Origin: Deltaproteobacteria bacterium
GTDB taxonomy: Bacteria; Desulfobacterota; Desulfarculia; Adiutricales; Adiutricaceae
Assembly (NCBI GenBank): GCA_031278835.1
Contig: JAITJP010000403.1
Location: 1-7,142 of the forward strand
Direction of reading: 5' to 3'
Length of the DNA stretch: 7,142 bases
The first letter of the stretch is position 1. Every line of letters starts with the position of its first letter. Position numbers and translations under genes: made by a program. Positions 1 through 5,839 of the stretch are shown one piece after another. The notes beneath the pieces were generated by a model. That model saw only the letters and a list, made by a program, of their open reading frames with translations, ran no database searches and was not told the origin of the DNA.

Positions 1-432
1 TTTGCCCACAAAACCCAGGCCAGGTGGTTTTCGCGGATAAGTTTTTAATTTTGTTTTTTGCCTAACCCTGGCCTGGGAATTAAAACCCGTTTTTTTTATT
101 TTTTGGCCCAAAACCATGGCCAGGGGGTTTTTAGAGATAAGTTTTTAATCACTGTTTTTTTGCCCTAACCCCTGGCCGGGGACTTAAAGCCGGTTTTTTT
201 TATTTTTTGCCCACAAAACCCAGGCCAGGTGGTTTTCGCGGATAAGTTTTTAATTTTGTTTTTTGCCTAACCCTGGCCGGGGAATTAAAGCCGTTTTTTT
301 TTATTTTTTGGCCCTAAAACCCTGGCCAAGAGGTTTTCGGGGATAAGTTTTTAATCACTGTTTTTTTTTGTAATTGATTCTTTACCCCAAAACCTGGTCC
401 TATGGGCATTTGAGACAAATTTTTAATCACTG
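1..432. repeat. Tandem array of about 102-bp units in a 205-bp dimeric arrangement
   Basis: No gene is visible in 1-446. The stretch is built from four units starting near 1, 103, 206 and 308, plus a shortened fifth copy (about 389-432). Units 1 and 3 are nearly the same: bases 1-73 recur exactly at 206-278. Units 2 and 4 form the second type, so the true period is 205 bp. Every copy carries AAAACC, a 10-base loop and GGTTTT (10-31, 110-131, 215-236, 316-337; decayed at 389-410), followed by GATAAGTTTTTAAT (36, 136, 241, 342; GACAAATTTTTAAT at 414). In units 2, 4 and 5 this continues as CACTG. A second GC block of the type CCTGGCCGGGG follows and then long T runs on the plus strand. Unit 1 also has an 11-bp inverted repeat, CCCAGGCCAGG (14-24) against CCTGGCCTGGG (67-77). 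The array lies just past the 3' end of the operon and probably runs off the left edge. Its function is unknown; no clear minus-strand terminator is seen here. Confidence 0.9.
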
Positions 433-446
433 ATTTTTTTGGCCAC

Positions 447-1490
447 TTAGCCAAACTTAGTCTTTTTTCTGGAAGTAATCACGCTTTGGAGGATGAGAAA
501 AAAGCAAAGCATGGCGGCTAGGGTTATGCCAGGCCACCAGGAGCCAACCAGACCCATGGCCCGGACGATGTTTCCTATGGCCCCTTTGGTTAAGACGCCT
601 ATGAAGGTGCCAAAAATGTTACCCACGCCGCCGGTGAGCATGGTTCCTCCGATAATGGAAGCGGCGATCGCGTCCATTTCGTACCCAGCGGCGTGGGTAA
701 CGGCTCCGCTTCTAACGTGGAGCAAAAATACGAAACCGCCTAGGCCAGTGAGAAGACCGCAGAGAACGTGGGAGAGAAATTTGGTCCTTTTGACGTTTAG
801 GCCTAGCATTAAGGCGCTTTGTTTGTTTCCGCCCACGGCGTAAAGGCTCCGGCCTAAGGTGGTGTAGCGAAGGGTGACAAAGAGAGCGACCACGACCAAG
901 AGGGCGATGACCACGCCCAGTTCCATGTAAGCTTGAACGAAAACGCCATTGTTATTAAGGGAACCAATGGGCAGCCGGATACGCATTTGGGCCAAGGCGC
1001 TAAAGGACTCATTGGCCACGGTGCGGGTCTGGGTATCGATCATGGCCGCCTGGCCCCTGGCGAAAAACATCCCGGCCAGGGTGACGATAAAGGGCTGAAT
1101 GTCCAGATAGGCCACCAAAAAGCCCTGAATTAAGCCAAAGGCCAGGCCAATGCCCAAAGCCAGGAGAAGGGAAGTTAAAAAGCTGGATCCCTCCATGTCG
1201 TTTAAGTGAACCACGCAGGCCACGGTGATCAAAGCCGTCAACCCGCCCACGGAAATATCAATCCCGCCGGCGATCATGACAATTGAGAGTCCGCAGGAAA
1301 TGATTATCAAGGCCGCGTTTTCGTTTAGCAGATTGAAAAACATCTGGGGCTTGGCAAAACCCTTATCGCTAAACAAATAGGCCGCGGTCAGATACATGAC
1401 CAAAAATATGGCCACGGTAATGATTAATAACGAAGTGGTGTCGGACATGGGTTCCGAGCGCGTTTTTAAGGACAAATCGGCCCTGGCCAT
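447..1490 (-). CDS. yjfF: Sugar ABC transporter permease, YjfF-like
   Basis: Inner-membrane permease of the ribose/galactofuranose class (BPD_transp_2), which forms half of the translocation channel with the preceding permease. The 347-residue product is almost wholly hydrophobic, with several membrane segments. It has the family motif GGIDISVGG near the second segment, FIVTLAGMFFARG in the middle and a conserved IGGTMLTGGVGNIFGT stretch near the C-terminus, matching E. coli YjfF (331 aa as I recall it). The chosen ATG overlaps the previous stop as TGATG and has AAGGGGG six bases upstream. A second ATG at 1448 would give 333 residues, nearer the usual length, but has only a poor ribosome site. 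The frame stays open upstream to 1685, but that part overlaps the other permease and is Pro/Arg/Gly-rich, so it is not taken as coding. Family assignment is firm; the exact start is not. Confidence 0.9.
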   Translation of the reverse strand: MARADLSLKTRSEPMSDTTSLLIITVAIFLVMYLTAAYLFSDKGFAKPQMFFNLLNENAALIIISCGLSIVMIAGGIDISVGGLTALITVACVVHLNDMEGSSFLTSLLLALGIGLAFGLIQGFLVAYLDIQPFIVTLAGMFFARGQAAMIDTQTRTVANESFSALAQMRIRLPIGSLNNNGVFVQAYMELGVVIALLVVVALFVTLRYTTLGRSLYAVGGNKQSALMLGLNVKRTKFLSHVLCGLLTGLGGFVFLLHVRSGAVTHAAGYEMDAIAASIIGGTMLTGGVGNIFGTFIGVLTKGAIGNIVRAMGLVGSWWPGITLAAMLCFFLILQSVITSRKKTKFG

Positions 1491-1503
1491 CAGGCACCCC
1501 CTT
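1488..1503 (-). promoter_or_regulatory. Translational coupling site, TGATG with upstream SD
   Basis: On the minus strand the stop TGA (1492-1490) shares its A with the ATG (1490-1488) of the second permease. The Shine-Dalgarno-like AAGGGGG (1503-1497) lies six bases before the ATG, inside the last codons of the first permease. This is the usual arrangement for reinitiation by the same ribosome, which fits two subunits needed in equal amounts. Confidence 0.6.
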
Positions 1504-2668
1504 GACTTGTGGCCAAACTCGCCCCCGGGCCAGTTCCCAGACTGGAGGCCAGACCGGAACCAAGATCCGCGCCCAAATTTGCCTCTGGCTTGGCTGTTTG
1601 GGGGCCGGTCGGGGCCGAGGGGCTGCCGTTTAGGGACGGGCTTGGGGAGCTCTGGGCAGGGTCGTTTTTGCGGCGCTTGCGCCAAAAGTCTTTGACGACT
1701 GGGGACTGGATGACCACCAAAATTATTATGACTACGGCCTTGTAGGCCGAGAGGGCGTCCGAGGGGACGCTGTTGGCCAGTAAGGTGGTGGTTATGGCTT
1801 GGATGGTATAGGCCCCAATGATGCTGCCGGTCATACTAAAGCGCCCACCGGAAAGGGAGTTGCCACCCAAGGCCACGGCCAGGATGGCGTCCATCTCAAT
1901 GTCTTTGGCGATGTAATTGTATTGGATGGAACCCACCCGGGAAACTTTTATGAAGGCCACCAAGCCCACGCATAAGCCCATGACCACGAATTGAATGAAC
2001 TTAACCAGCCTGGGGGAGAGGCCCACCAACCTGGCCGCCTTATCGCTTATCCCGACCGCTTGGGCGTAAAGGCCCAGATTGGTAAATCTTAAAGTCAGAA
2101 AAATAAAGGCCACGCAAAAGGCGGCGATAAAAATGGGCGTTGGCACCGGCACCCCGGGGATGACGTTTCCCACGGCGTCCAAAACGCTGTTGGTTATCCT
2201 GGGGCTTAGCCCCCCGGTAATCCAAGAAGAAATGGGGCGCCCGGCCGTAAACAAAATAAGCGTGGCCACCATGGGCTGGATATTAAAAATTGAAACCAAG
2301 ATGCCGTTAAAGGCCCCAAAAGCCATGGCCACCAAGCAGCCCAGAGAAACGGCCACGACCACGGGAGCGCCGGTTTTTGAAGCGAGAATTTTTAAAATGA
2401 CCCCGCCGGCTATGGCCACGCAAGCCCCCACGCTTATGTCCTGACCGCCCGAGGCCGAGGTAATCAAGGTCATGCCAATGGCCAAAATGACCAGCTCGGA
2501 AGCGTTATTGAAAACGCTGATTAAGTTTCCGGCCAAGATCCAATTGCCCACGTTATTGCGCTTTATGGAAATTTCGAAAAAACCGGCGTTGGTAATTAGA
2601 TTAAAAAGCAAGACCAGTCCCAGGCAAATCAAGGGCACGAAAAGGGGATTCTTCATGAGGTTTTTCAC
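1490..2668 (-). CDS. ytfT: Sugar ABC transporter permease, YtfT-like, with a long low-complexity tail
   Basis: First inner-membrane permease of the importer, BPD_transp_2 family. The core, residues about 1-334, is hydrophobic with repeated membrane spans. It carries the family signature as GGQDISVGA (Gln in place of the common Ile) and a later ALGGNSLSGGRFS stretch, matching the YtfT type. The start is GTG at 2668: GAGGAG at 2681-2676 lies seven bases upstream, an ideal distance, whereas the ATG at 2656 is too far from it. The last 58 residues (about 335-392; bases 1493-1666) are an odd Pro/Ser/Gly/Ala/Leu-rich extension (SSPSPS, then LGADLGSGLASSLG) with few charges, beyond the Arg/Lys-rich end (WRKRRK) where such permeases normally stop. 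E. coli YtfT is about 340 residues. The tail could be a cytoplasmic linker or the result of a lost stop codon. The core call is secure. Confidence 0.9.
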   Translation of the reverse strand: MKNLMKNPLFVPLICLGLVLLFNLITNAGFFEISIKRNNVGNWILAGNLISVFNNASELVILAIGMTLITSASGGQDISVGACVAIAGGVILKILASKTGAPVVVAVSLGCLVAMAFGAFNGILVSIFNIQPMVATLILFTAGRPISSWITGGLSPRITNSVLDAVGNVIPGVPVPTPIFIAAFCVAFIFLTLRFTNLGLYAQAVGISDKAARLVGLSPRLVKFIQFVVMGLCVGLVAFIKVSRVGSIQYNYIAKDIEMDAILAVALGGNSLSGGRFSMTGSIIGAYTIQAITTTLLANSVPSDALSAYKAVVIIILVVIQSPVVKDFWRKRRKNDPAQSSPSPSLNGSPSAPTGPQTAKPEANLGADLGSGLASSLGTGPGASLATSQGGA

Positions 2669-2675
2669 GATTACT

Positions 2676-2681
2676 CTCCTC
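2676..2681 (-). promoter_or_regulatory. Ribosome binding site that fixes the GTG start of the first permease
   Basis: GAGGAG on the minus strand lies seven bases before GTG at 2668 and nineteen before the in-frame ATG at 2656. The spacing favours the GTG, giving a protein that begins MKNLMKNPLF. Confidence 0.7.
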
Positions 2682-2687
2682 TGGCCA

Positions 2688-2753
2688 TCAGTTCAGTAGG
2701 CAACGGCTCGAATGAAAATGAGCATTTTTCATGAATTTTTTCACGATTTTCAT
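2688..2753 (-). CDS. Possible 21-codon micro-ORF between the ATPase and permease genes
   Basis: An ATG at 2753-2751 overlaps the ATPase stop as ATGA and opens 21 codons beginning MKIVKKFMKN and ending at TGA (2690-2688). Minus-strand bases 2748-2723 match 22 of 26 with 2672-2647, the start of the permease gene: both read AATCGTGAAAAA followed by TCATGAA. The micro-ORF therefore looks like a duplicated permease start that has drifted out of use, or a leader peptide carrying ribosomes across the 81-base gap. AAGGA just upstream could serve as a ribosome site. I recognise no family. Expression is unproven and the ORF may simply be a duplication remnant. Confidence 0.3.
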   Translation of the reverse strand: MKIVKKFMKNAHFHSSRCLLN

Positions 2754-4249
2754 CCTTCCGCGATCGTTCGCATGATATTGTCCTGGGAAAGATCGTTTCC
2801 GGAAATGGCCCCAACCACTTTGCGATCCCTCATGACGATTAACCTCGAACAGGTTCTTAGCATCTCCTCGATCTCGGAAGAAATAAAAGTAATGCCCATG
2901 CCCTCGGAAGCCAGCCTGACCACGAGCTTTTGTATTTCCGTCTTGGTTCCAACGTCAATACCCCGGGTGGGCTCATCCAAAATCAGATAATCCGGCTTAG
3001 TAAGTAACCATCTGGCCAAGATGACTTTTTGTTGGTTTCCTCCAGATAAGGAGCCCACCAAAGTATCCTGGGAGGCGGTCTTTACGCTTAAAAGCTTTAT
3101 GTACTCATCGGCCAGAAGCGAGGCCCGCTTTTTGGAAAAGGGGCTAAAAAAACCTTTCATGACCTGAGCGGCTAAAATTATGTTTTCCCGCACCGATAAA
3201 TCAGCGACGATCCCGTCTCGGCCCCGATCCTCGGGCAAATAAGCCATACCCAGTCTCATGGCCTCAAGGGGTTTTTTAACCTTGGCCGTTTGGCCTTTGA
3301 CCTTAATTTCTCCCCCGGTCACCTTATCGGCCCCAAAAATGGCCCGGACGCACTCGCTCCGACCCGATCCCAAAAGTCCCGTAAAACCGGTGACCTCCCC
3401 GGGATAGTTTTTAAAATCAAAGGGCTCGATGCCCGTTTCGCTTTTTAAATTTTTAACTTCCACCAGGGGAGTCAAACCCGTAAAATCCTTACTCTCGGAG
3501 TGGACCTCTGAGAGTTCCTGGAGTTCTTTGCCCATCATTTTTTCGATTAAGGCCAGTCTGGGCAGCTCGGCCAAGGGGTATTCCCCGACCAGTTCCCCGT
3601 TTCTCAAAACGGTTATCCGGTCACAGATTTTGTAAACCTGGTCCAAAAAATGGGTTACGAAGACAATGCCCACCCCCCGGTTCTTAAGATCCGTCATGAG
3701 AGTGAATAAATTGTCCACCTCGCTTTCATCGAGTGACGAGGTGGGTTCGTCCAAGATCAAAACTTTGCAATTTAAATCCATGGCCCTGGCTATGGCCACC
3801 ATCTGACGCACGGCCAAGGAACAATTGGCCAATTGCCTCTCCGGCTTGGCCGGTATCCCCAGATCTTTCAAAATCTTGGCCGTTCGCGAGTTGATTTCGC
3901 GCCAACTAATGAAAGGCGATTTGGATCTACCGATAAACATGTTTTCGGCCACGGTCAGATTGGGGCATAGTCCGATTTCTTGATAAACGGTACTGATGCC
4001 CAGATCCTGGGCTTCCCTGGGAGACTTGACGTTAATGGGCTTGGGATTATCGCCCAAAAATATCTGGCCCGAGTCCTTGGAATAAACGCCGGTCAAGACC
4101 TTGATTAAAGTCGATTTGCCGGCCCCGTTTTCGCCCATCAGGGCGTGGATCTCCCCTTCCCTAAGGGTAAAGTCAACTCCCCTTAAGGCTTTTACGCCGG
4201 GAAAAGACTTACAAACTCCTTTGGCGAATAATACCGTTTGGCTGGCCAT
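2750..4249 (-). CDS. ytfR: Sugar ABC transporter ATP-binding protein, YtfR-like
   Basis: Cytoplasmic ATPase that powers sugar import, with two fused nucleotide-binding domains as in RbsA, MglA, AraG and YtfR. It has 499 residues, against 500 for E. coli YtfR. N-domain: Walker A GENGAGKST at 39-47, Q-loop Gln90, Walker B VLILDE at 163-168, D-loop SSLD at 171-174, switch His200 in VTHFLDQVY. The N-domain signature is degenerate (SLAVRQ near 144-149), as in YtfR. C-domain: P-loop-like GLLGSGRSE at 291-299 lacks the catalytic Lys, as is normal for this subfamily; signature LSGGNQQK at 401-408; Walker B YLILDE at 421-426 followed by PTRGIDVG. The alternation of sites implies one fully competent composite site. 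The ATG at 4249 follows GAGAGG at close spacing. The stretch FVTHFLDQVYKICDRITVLRNG is very like YtfR. Confidence 0.96.
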   Translation of the reverse strand: MASQTVLFAKGVCKSFPGVKALRGVDFTLREGEIHALMGENGAGKSTLIKVLTGVYSKDSGQIFLGDNPKPINVKSPREAQDLGISTVYQEIGLCPNLTVAENMFIGRSKSPFISWREINSRTAKILKDLGIPAKPERQLANCSLAVRQMVAIARAMDLNCKVLILDEPTSSLDESEVDNLFTLMTDLKNRGVGIVFVTHFLDQVYKICDRITVLRNGELVGEYPLAELPRLALIEKMMGKELQELSEVHSESKDFTGLTPLVEVKNLKSETGIEPFDFKNYPGEVTGFTGLLGSGRSECVRAIFGADKVTGGEIKVKGQTAKVKKPLEAMRLGMAYLPEDRGRDGIVADLSVRENIILAAQVMKGFFSPFSKKRASLLADEYIKLLSVKTASQDTLVGSLSGGNQQKVILARWLLTKPDYLILDEPTRGIDVGTKTEIQKLVVRLASEGMGITFISSEIEEMLRTCSRLIVMRDRKVVGAISGNDLSQDNIMRTIAEG

Positions 4250-4271
4250 AAGCCTCTCGCTCCCACCAAAA

Positions 4272-4299
4272 CCAGGCCCGGGGCCAGCCCCGGGCCTGG
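4272..4299 (-). promoter_or_regulatory. Strong GC hairpin between the binding-protein and ATPase genes
   Basis: CCAGGCCCGGGGC and GCCCCGGGCCTGG form a perfect 13-bp inverted repeat with a two-base centre (CA) in the 65-base gap. On the minus strand it is followed by only TTTT and then GGTGGGAGC, so it is at best a leaky terminator. Such hairpins after binding-protein genes (malE-malF is the model case) block 3' exonucleases and raise the ratio of binding protein to membrane subunits. That role is inferred. Confidence 0.75.
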
Positions 4300-4314
4300 G
4301 CCTAGGTTTAAACC

Positions 4315-5283
4315 TTAATTTTCAAAACCGTAAGTCCGGCCATCCACCACGGCCTGGGTGATGGTGTCGGTGTCAAAAGCCTGCTCTTCGATGTAGCGAA
4401 CTTTGTCAACTTTTTTTCCGGCCTCAAGGTCCTTAATAATCTGGGCCACCAAGGGACCGTGCAAGGGGTTGCATTCAACGTCAAGATTCCAGTTTCCGGC
4501 CAGGACTTCTTTCAAAGCCCACTGATTGGCGTCAAAGCCGATGATGATGACCTCTCCGGTCTTACCATGGGTAATGCCATTGGCGTCCAAAGCGGCCACG
4601 GCCCCGGCGGCCATGTTGTCGTTTTCGGCGTAAATAACGTTGAATTCTTTCTTGGCGTCAATGACGGCCTGCACGACTTGTTTGGCGTCTTCCTCGGACC
4701 AAGAGGCCGTTTGCTGGGCCACCAGATTCCAGCCCTTGGCCTTGGCCGCTTCGGTTAAGGCGGCCGAGCGCTTAACCTGGGCGTCGGTGCCCATCTGGCC
4801 TTGGATGTGAATGATGTTGTAAACGGGCAGCTTTTTGTCTTCGAGCCATTTGACGGCCTTGTCACCCTCGGCCCTCATGTCGGAAACGGTGCTGGCCACC
4901 AAGACATCGTCGGGCATCTCGATAACCCTATCGAAAGCAATGACCTTTACGCCAGCCTCTTTGGCGCTTTGGGCCACCGAGTCCCAGCCGGTTGAAACTT
5001 CCGGCGAGATGACCAAATACTTGACCCCTTCGTTAATAAACTGCTGGGCCGCGGCGATCTGATTTTCGACTTTACGTTCGCTGTAAGCCACGGAAACGTC
5101 AAAGCCATTTTCCTTACTAAGCGCGGAGGTCATGCTCTCCACGTTAGCCTTACGATAACCAGACTCGTTGGGATCGGCGTTAATTAAGCCAATCTTAATT
5201 AAGTCTTGAGCCATGGTTGGGCTCGTCCCCACCAAACCAAAGGCCACCAACGCGGCCAACAAAAACACTAATTTAAACTTCAT
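4315..5283 (-). CDS. ytfQ: Periplasmic sugar-binding protein, YtfQ-like
   Basis: High-affinity sugar receptor of the importer, periplasmic-binding-protein-like (Peripla_BP_4) fold, 322 residues. Residues 1-25 are a classical signal peptide: MKFK, a hydrophobic core, then TMA before QDL. No lipobox cysteine is present, so a soluble periplasmic protein and a diderm cell are implied. The mature part opens with IKIGLINADPNESGYRK. It contains ENQIAAAQQFINEGVKYLVI, SPEVSTGWDSV and AFDRVIE, which closely parallel YtfQ (ENQIKAVRSFVAQGV, APVVATGW, LLDRSID), and YAENDNMAAGAVAAL, the usual C-lobe motif. The ATG at 5283 is chosen over the upstream in-frame Met at 5373 because GGGAGG lies nine bases before it and the signal peptide starts there. 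First gene of the operon. The substrate is inferred from the AraR-like neighbour as L-arabinose or a related furanose; YtfQ itself binds galactofuranose. Confidence 0.94.
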   Translation of the reverse strand: MKFKLVFLLAALVAFGLVGTSPTMAQDLIKIGLINADPNESGYRKANVESMTSALSKENGFDVSVAYSERKVENQIAAAQQFINEGVKYLVISPEVSTGWDSVAQSAKEAGVKVIAFDRVIEMPDDVLVASTVSDMRAEGDKAVKWLEDKKLPVYNIIHIQGQMGTDAQVKRSAALTEAAKAKGWNLVAQQTASWSEEDAKQVVQAVIDAKKEFNVIYAENDNMAAGAVAALDANGITHGKTGEVIIIGFDANQWALKEVLAGNWNLDVECNPLHGPLVAQIIKDLEAGKKVDKVRYIEEQAFDTDTITQAVVDGRTYGFEN

Positions 5284-5292
5284 CTGACCTTT

Positions 5293-5323
5293 CCTCCCAA
5301 GGTTTTCGCCCTTCCTGGGCGAA
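5293..5323 (-). promoter_or_regulatory. Shine-Dalgarno site with adjoining hairpin before the binding-protein gene
   Basis: The minus strand shows a perfect 7-bp hairpin, TTCGCCC and GGGCGAA around the loop AGGAA (5323-5305). Six bases later comes the strong SD GGGAGG (5298-5293), nine bases before ATG. The hairpin leaves the SD free and puts an SD-like AGGAA in its loop; it may stabilise the 5' end of the message. The role is inferred. Confidence 0.55.
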
Positions 5324-5395
5324 TTGTGAATGGAGCTTTTTCCAAAACCAATGGCGACCAAAAGGCAATCCAAGCCGCCTTGGCTAAAGGTTATT

Positions 5396-5423
5396 GGGCT
5401 TTGTTTAAAAAGCCCTCAGGGCT
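5396..5423 (-). promoter_or_regulatory. Possible attenuator with two competing hairpins in the operon leader
   Basis: Read on the minus strand there are three segments. AGCCC (5423-5419), with loop TGA, pairs with GGGCT (5415-5411), which is followed by TTTT: a small intrinsic-terminator shape. GGGCTTT (5415-5409) can instead pair with AAAGCCC (5402-5396) in a 7-bp stem. The two structures exclude each other, the layout of an attenuator, about 115-140 bases before the ATG. The first stem is only five pairs, so termination may be weak. No known riboswitch is recognised. Confidence 0.3.
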
Positions 5424-5464
5424 AGGCTACTTTCATTTTCGCTGGCCCAAATTAAAGGAAAAAT

Positions 5465-5493
5465 TTTAAAATTTCTAAATCCCCCGACCTCAA
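5465..5493 (-). promoter_or_regulatory. Candidate promoter of the transporter operon
   Basis: On the minus strand TTGAGG (5493-5488), a 17-base spacer and TTTAAA (5470-5465) give four of six matches to each sigma-70 hexamer. The -10 lies inside a perfect 14-bp palindrome, AAATTTTAAAATTT (5461-5474). A start near 5458 would leave a leader of about 175 bases. No convincing copy of the operator seen upstream of the regulator is present here. Confidence 0.25.
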
Positions 5494-5537
5494 GCCAGTC
5501 CTGAGTCCGGCCGGGAGTCGGGCTTGGCCGAGTCTAA

Positions 5538-5574
5538 GCTCTTCAAGGCTCTTCGAGGCTCTTCGCGGCTCATC
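5538..5574. repeat. Four direct repeats at exact 10-bp spacing
   Basis: GCTCTTC begins at 5538, 5548 and 5558, and GCTCATC at 5568. The interval of about one helical turn puts every copy on the same face of the DNA, as for a multimeric binding protein. Simple slippage is an equally good explanation. Confidence 0.6.
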
Positions 5575-5643
5575 GGTCGGCAGGGCCGCCAAGGGGTCTG
5601 GAAGCCCCTCAGAGGGCCTTGGACCGCTTGACCCCCCTAATAA

Positions 5644-5683
5644 CCCCCAATGCGGCCGAGAAAGGGCTCCTGGGGGCCTTTTT
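5644..5683 (+). terminator. Terminator-like hairpin, plus strand
   Basis: CCCCCA (5644-5649) pairs with TGGGGG (5671-5676), with a short inner GCC/GGC, and CCTTTTT follows. The word GGGCCTTTTTG recurs 21 bases on (5674-5684 and 5695-5705). The inner loop is large, so this is less certain than the hairpin at 5763. Confidence 0.35.
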
Positions 5684-5762
5684 GACCGTTTACCGGGCCT
5701 TTTTGGAGCCGGCAGTGACCTCGAGGTTTTAGGTTTGGCCAAAACCATTAGCCAGGTCAACC

Positions 5763-5791
5763 AGCCCTTTCCAAAACAGGGCTATTTTTTT
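5763..5791 (+). terminator. Intrinsic terminator, plus strand
   Basis: AGCCCT (5763-5768), a nine-base loop and AGGGCT (5778-5783) are followed by A and seven Ts. This is a textbook rho-independent shape on the plus strand, yet no plus-strand gene lies upstream. It is the main reason to suspect a small RNA here. Confidence 0.5.
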
Positions 5792-5801
5792 GATTTTATT
5801 T

Positions 5802-5819
5802 AAAACTTATTTAAGTTTT
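5802..5819. promoter_or_regulatory. AT-rich inverted repeat, operator-like
   Basis: AAAACTTA and TAAGTTTT are perfect 8-bp arms around TT, in the AT-rich stretch between the GC island and the regulator gene. The size suits a dimeric repressor, but the sequence does not share the TTGT/ACAA halves of the site before the regulator gene. The binding protein is unknown. Confidence 0.35.
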
Positions 5820-5839
5820 TATATCTTTGTTTTTATTAT

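Larger units (their letters stand above)
5475..5791 (+). ncRNA. Possible plus-strand small RNA in a GC-rich island
   Basis: Bases about 5481-5760 are sharply more GC-rich than the flanks and hold no convincing gene. On the plus strand several stems can form: CAAGCC with GGCTTG (5491-5496/5521-5526), CCAAGG with CCTTGG (5589-5594/5617-5622) enclosing AGGGG with CCCCT (5592-5596/5605-5609), and GGCTCC with GGAGCC (5665-5670/5705-5710). Two terminator-like hairpins with T runs follow on the same strand. As no plus-strand protein gene lies nearby, a plus-strand transcript starting in the AT-rich palindrome near 5461-5480 would explain them. It matches no RNA family I recognise: RNase P, tmRNA and SRP RNA motifs are absent. 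Both ends are guesses. Confidence 0.25.

Noticed and set aside
1..432. A CRISPR array
   Set aside because: The units are about 102 bp and contiguous, with no short conserved repeats separated by unique spacers of constant length.
661..676. A cyanobacterial HIP1-like word GCGATCGC
   Set aside because: Only a single copy was noticed, inside a coding region; the window is not enriched for it.
1491..1685. A longer reading of the second permease starting at 1685 (412 residues)
   Set aside because: The extra 65 residues are Pro/Arg/Gly-rich, unlike any permease N-terminus, and overlap the tail of the first permease; the TGATG start with its SD is far better.
1396..1745. Plus-strand open frames opposite the permease junction
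   Set aside because: They lie antisense to firmly identified genes and exist because the GC-rich permease tail has few stops; the translations are low in complexity.
5284..5373. An upstream in-frame start of the binding protein at 5373
   Set aside because: The 30 extra residues precede a clear signal peptide and overlap the leader hairpins; the ATG at 5283 has a strong SD.
5452..5760. A 102-codon minus-strand open frame with a TTG start in the GC island
   Set aside because: The product is rich in Arg, Pro, Leu, Gly and Ser with no recognisable domain, and it spans the hairpins and 10-bp repeats. Lack of stops is expected in GC-rich DNA.
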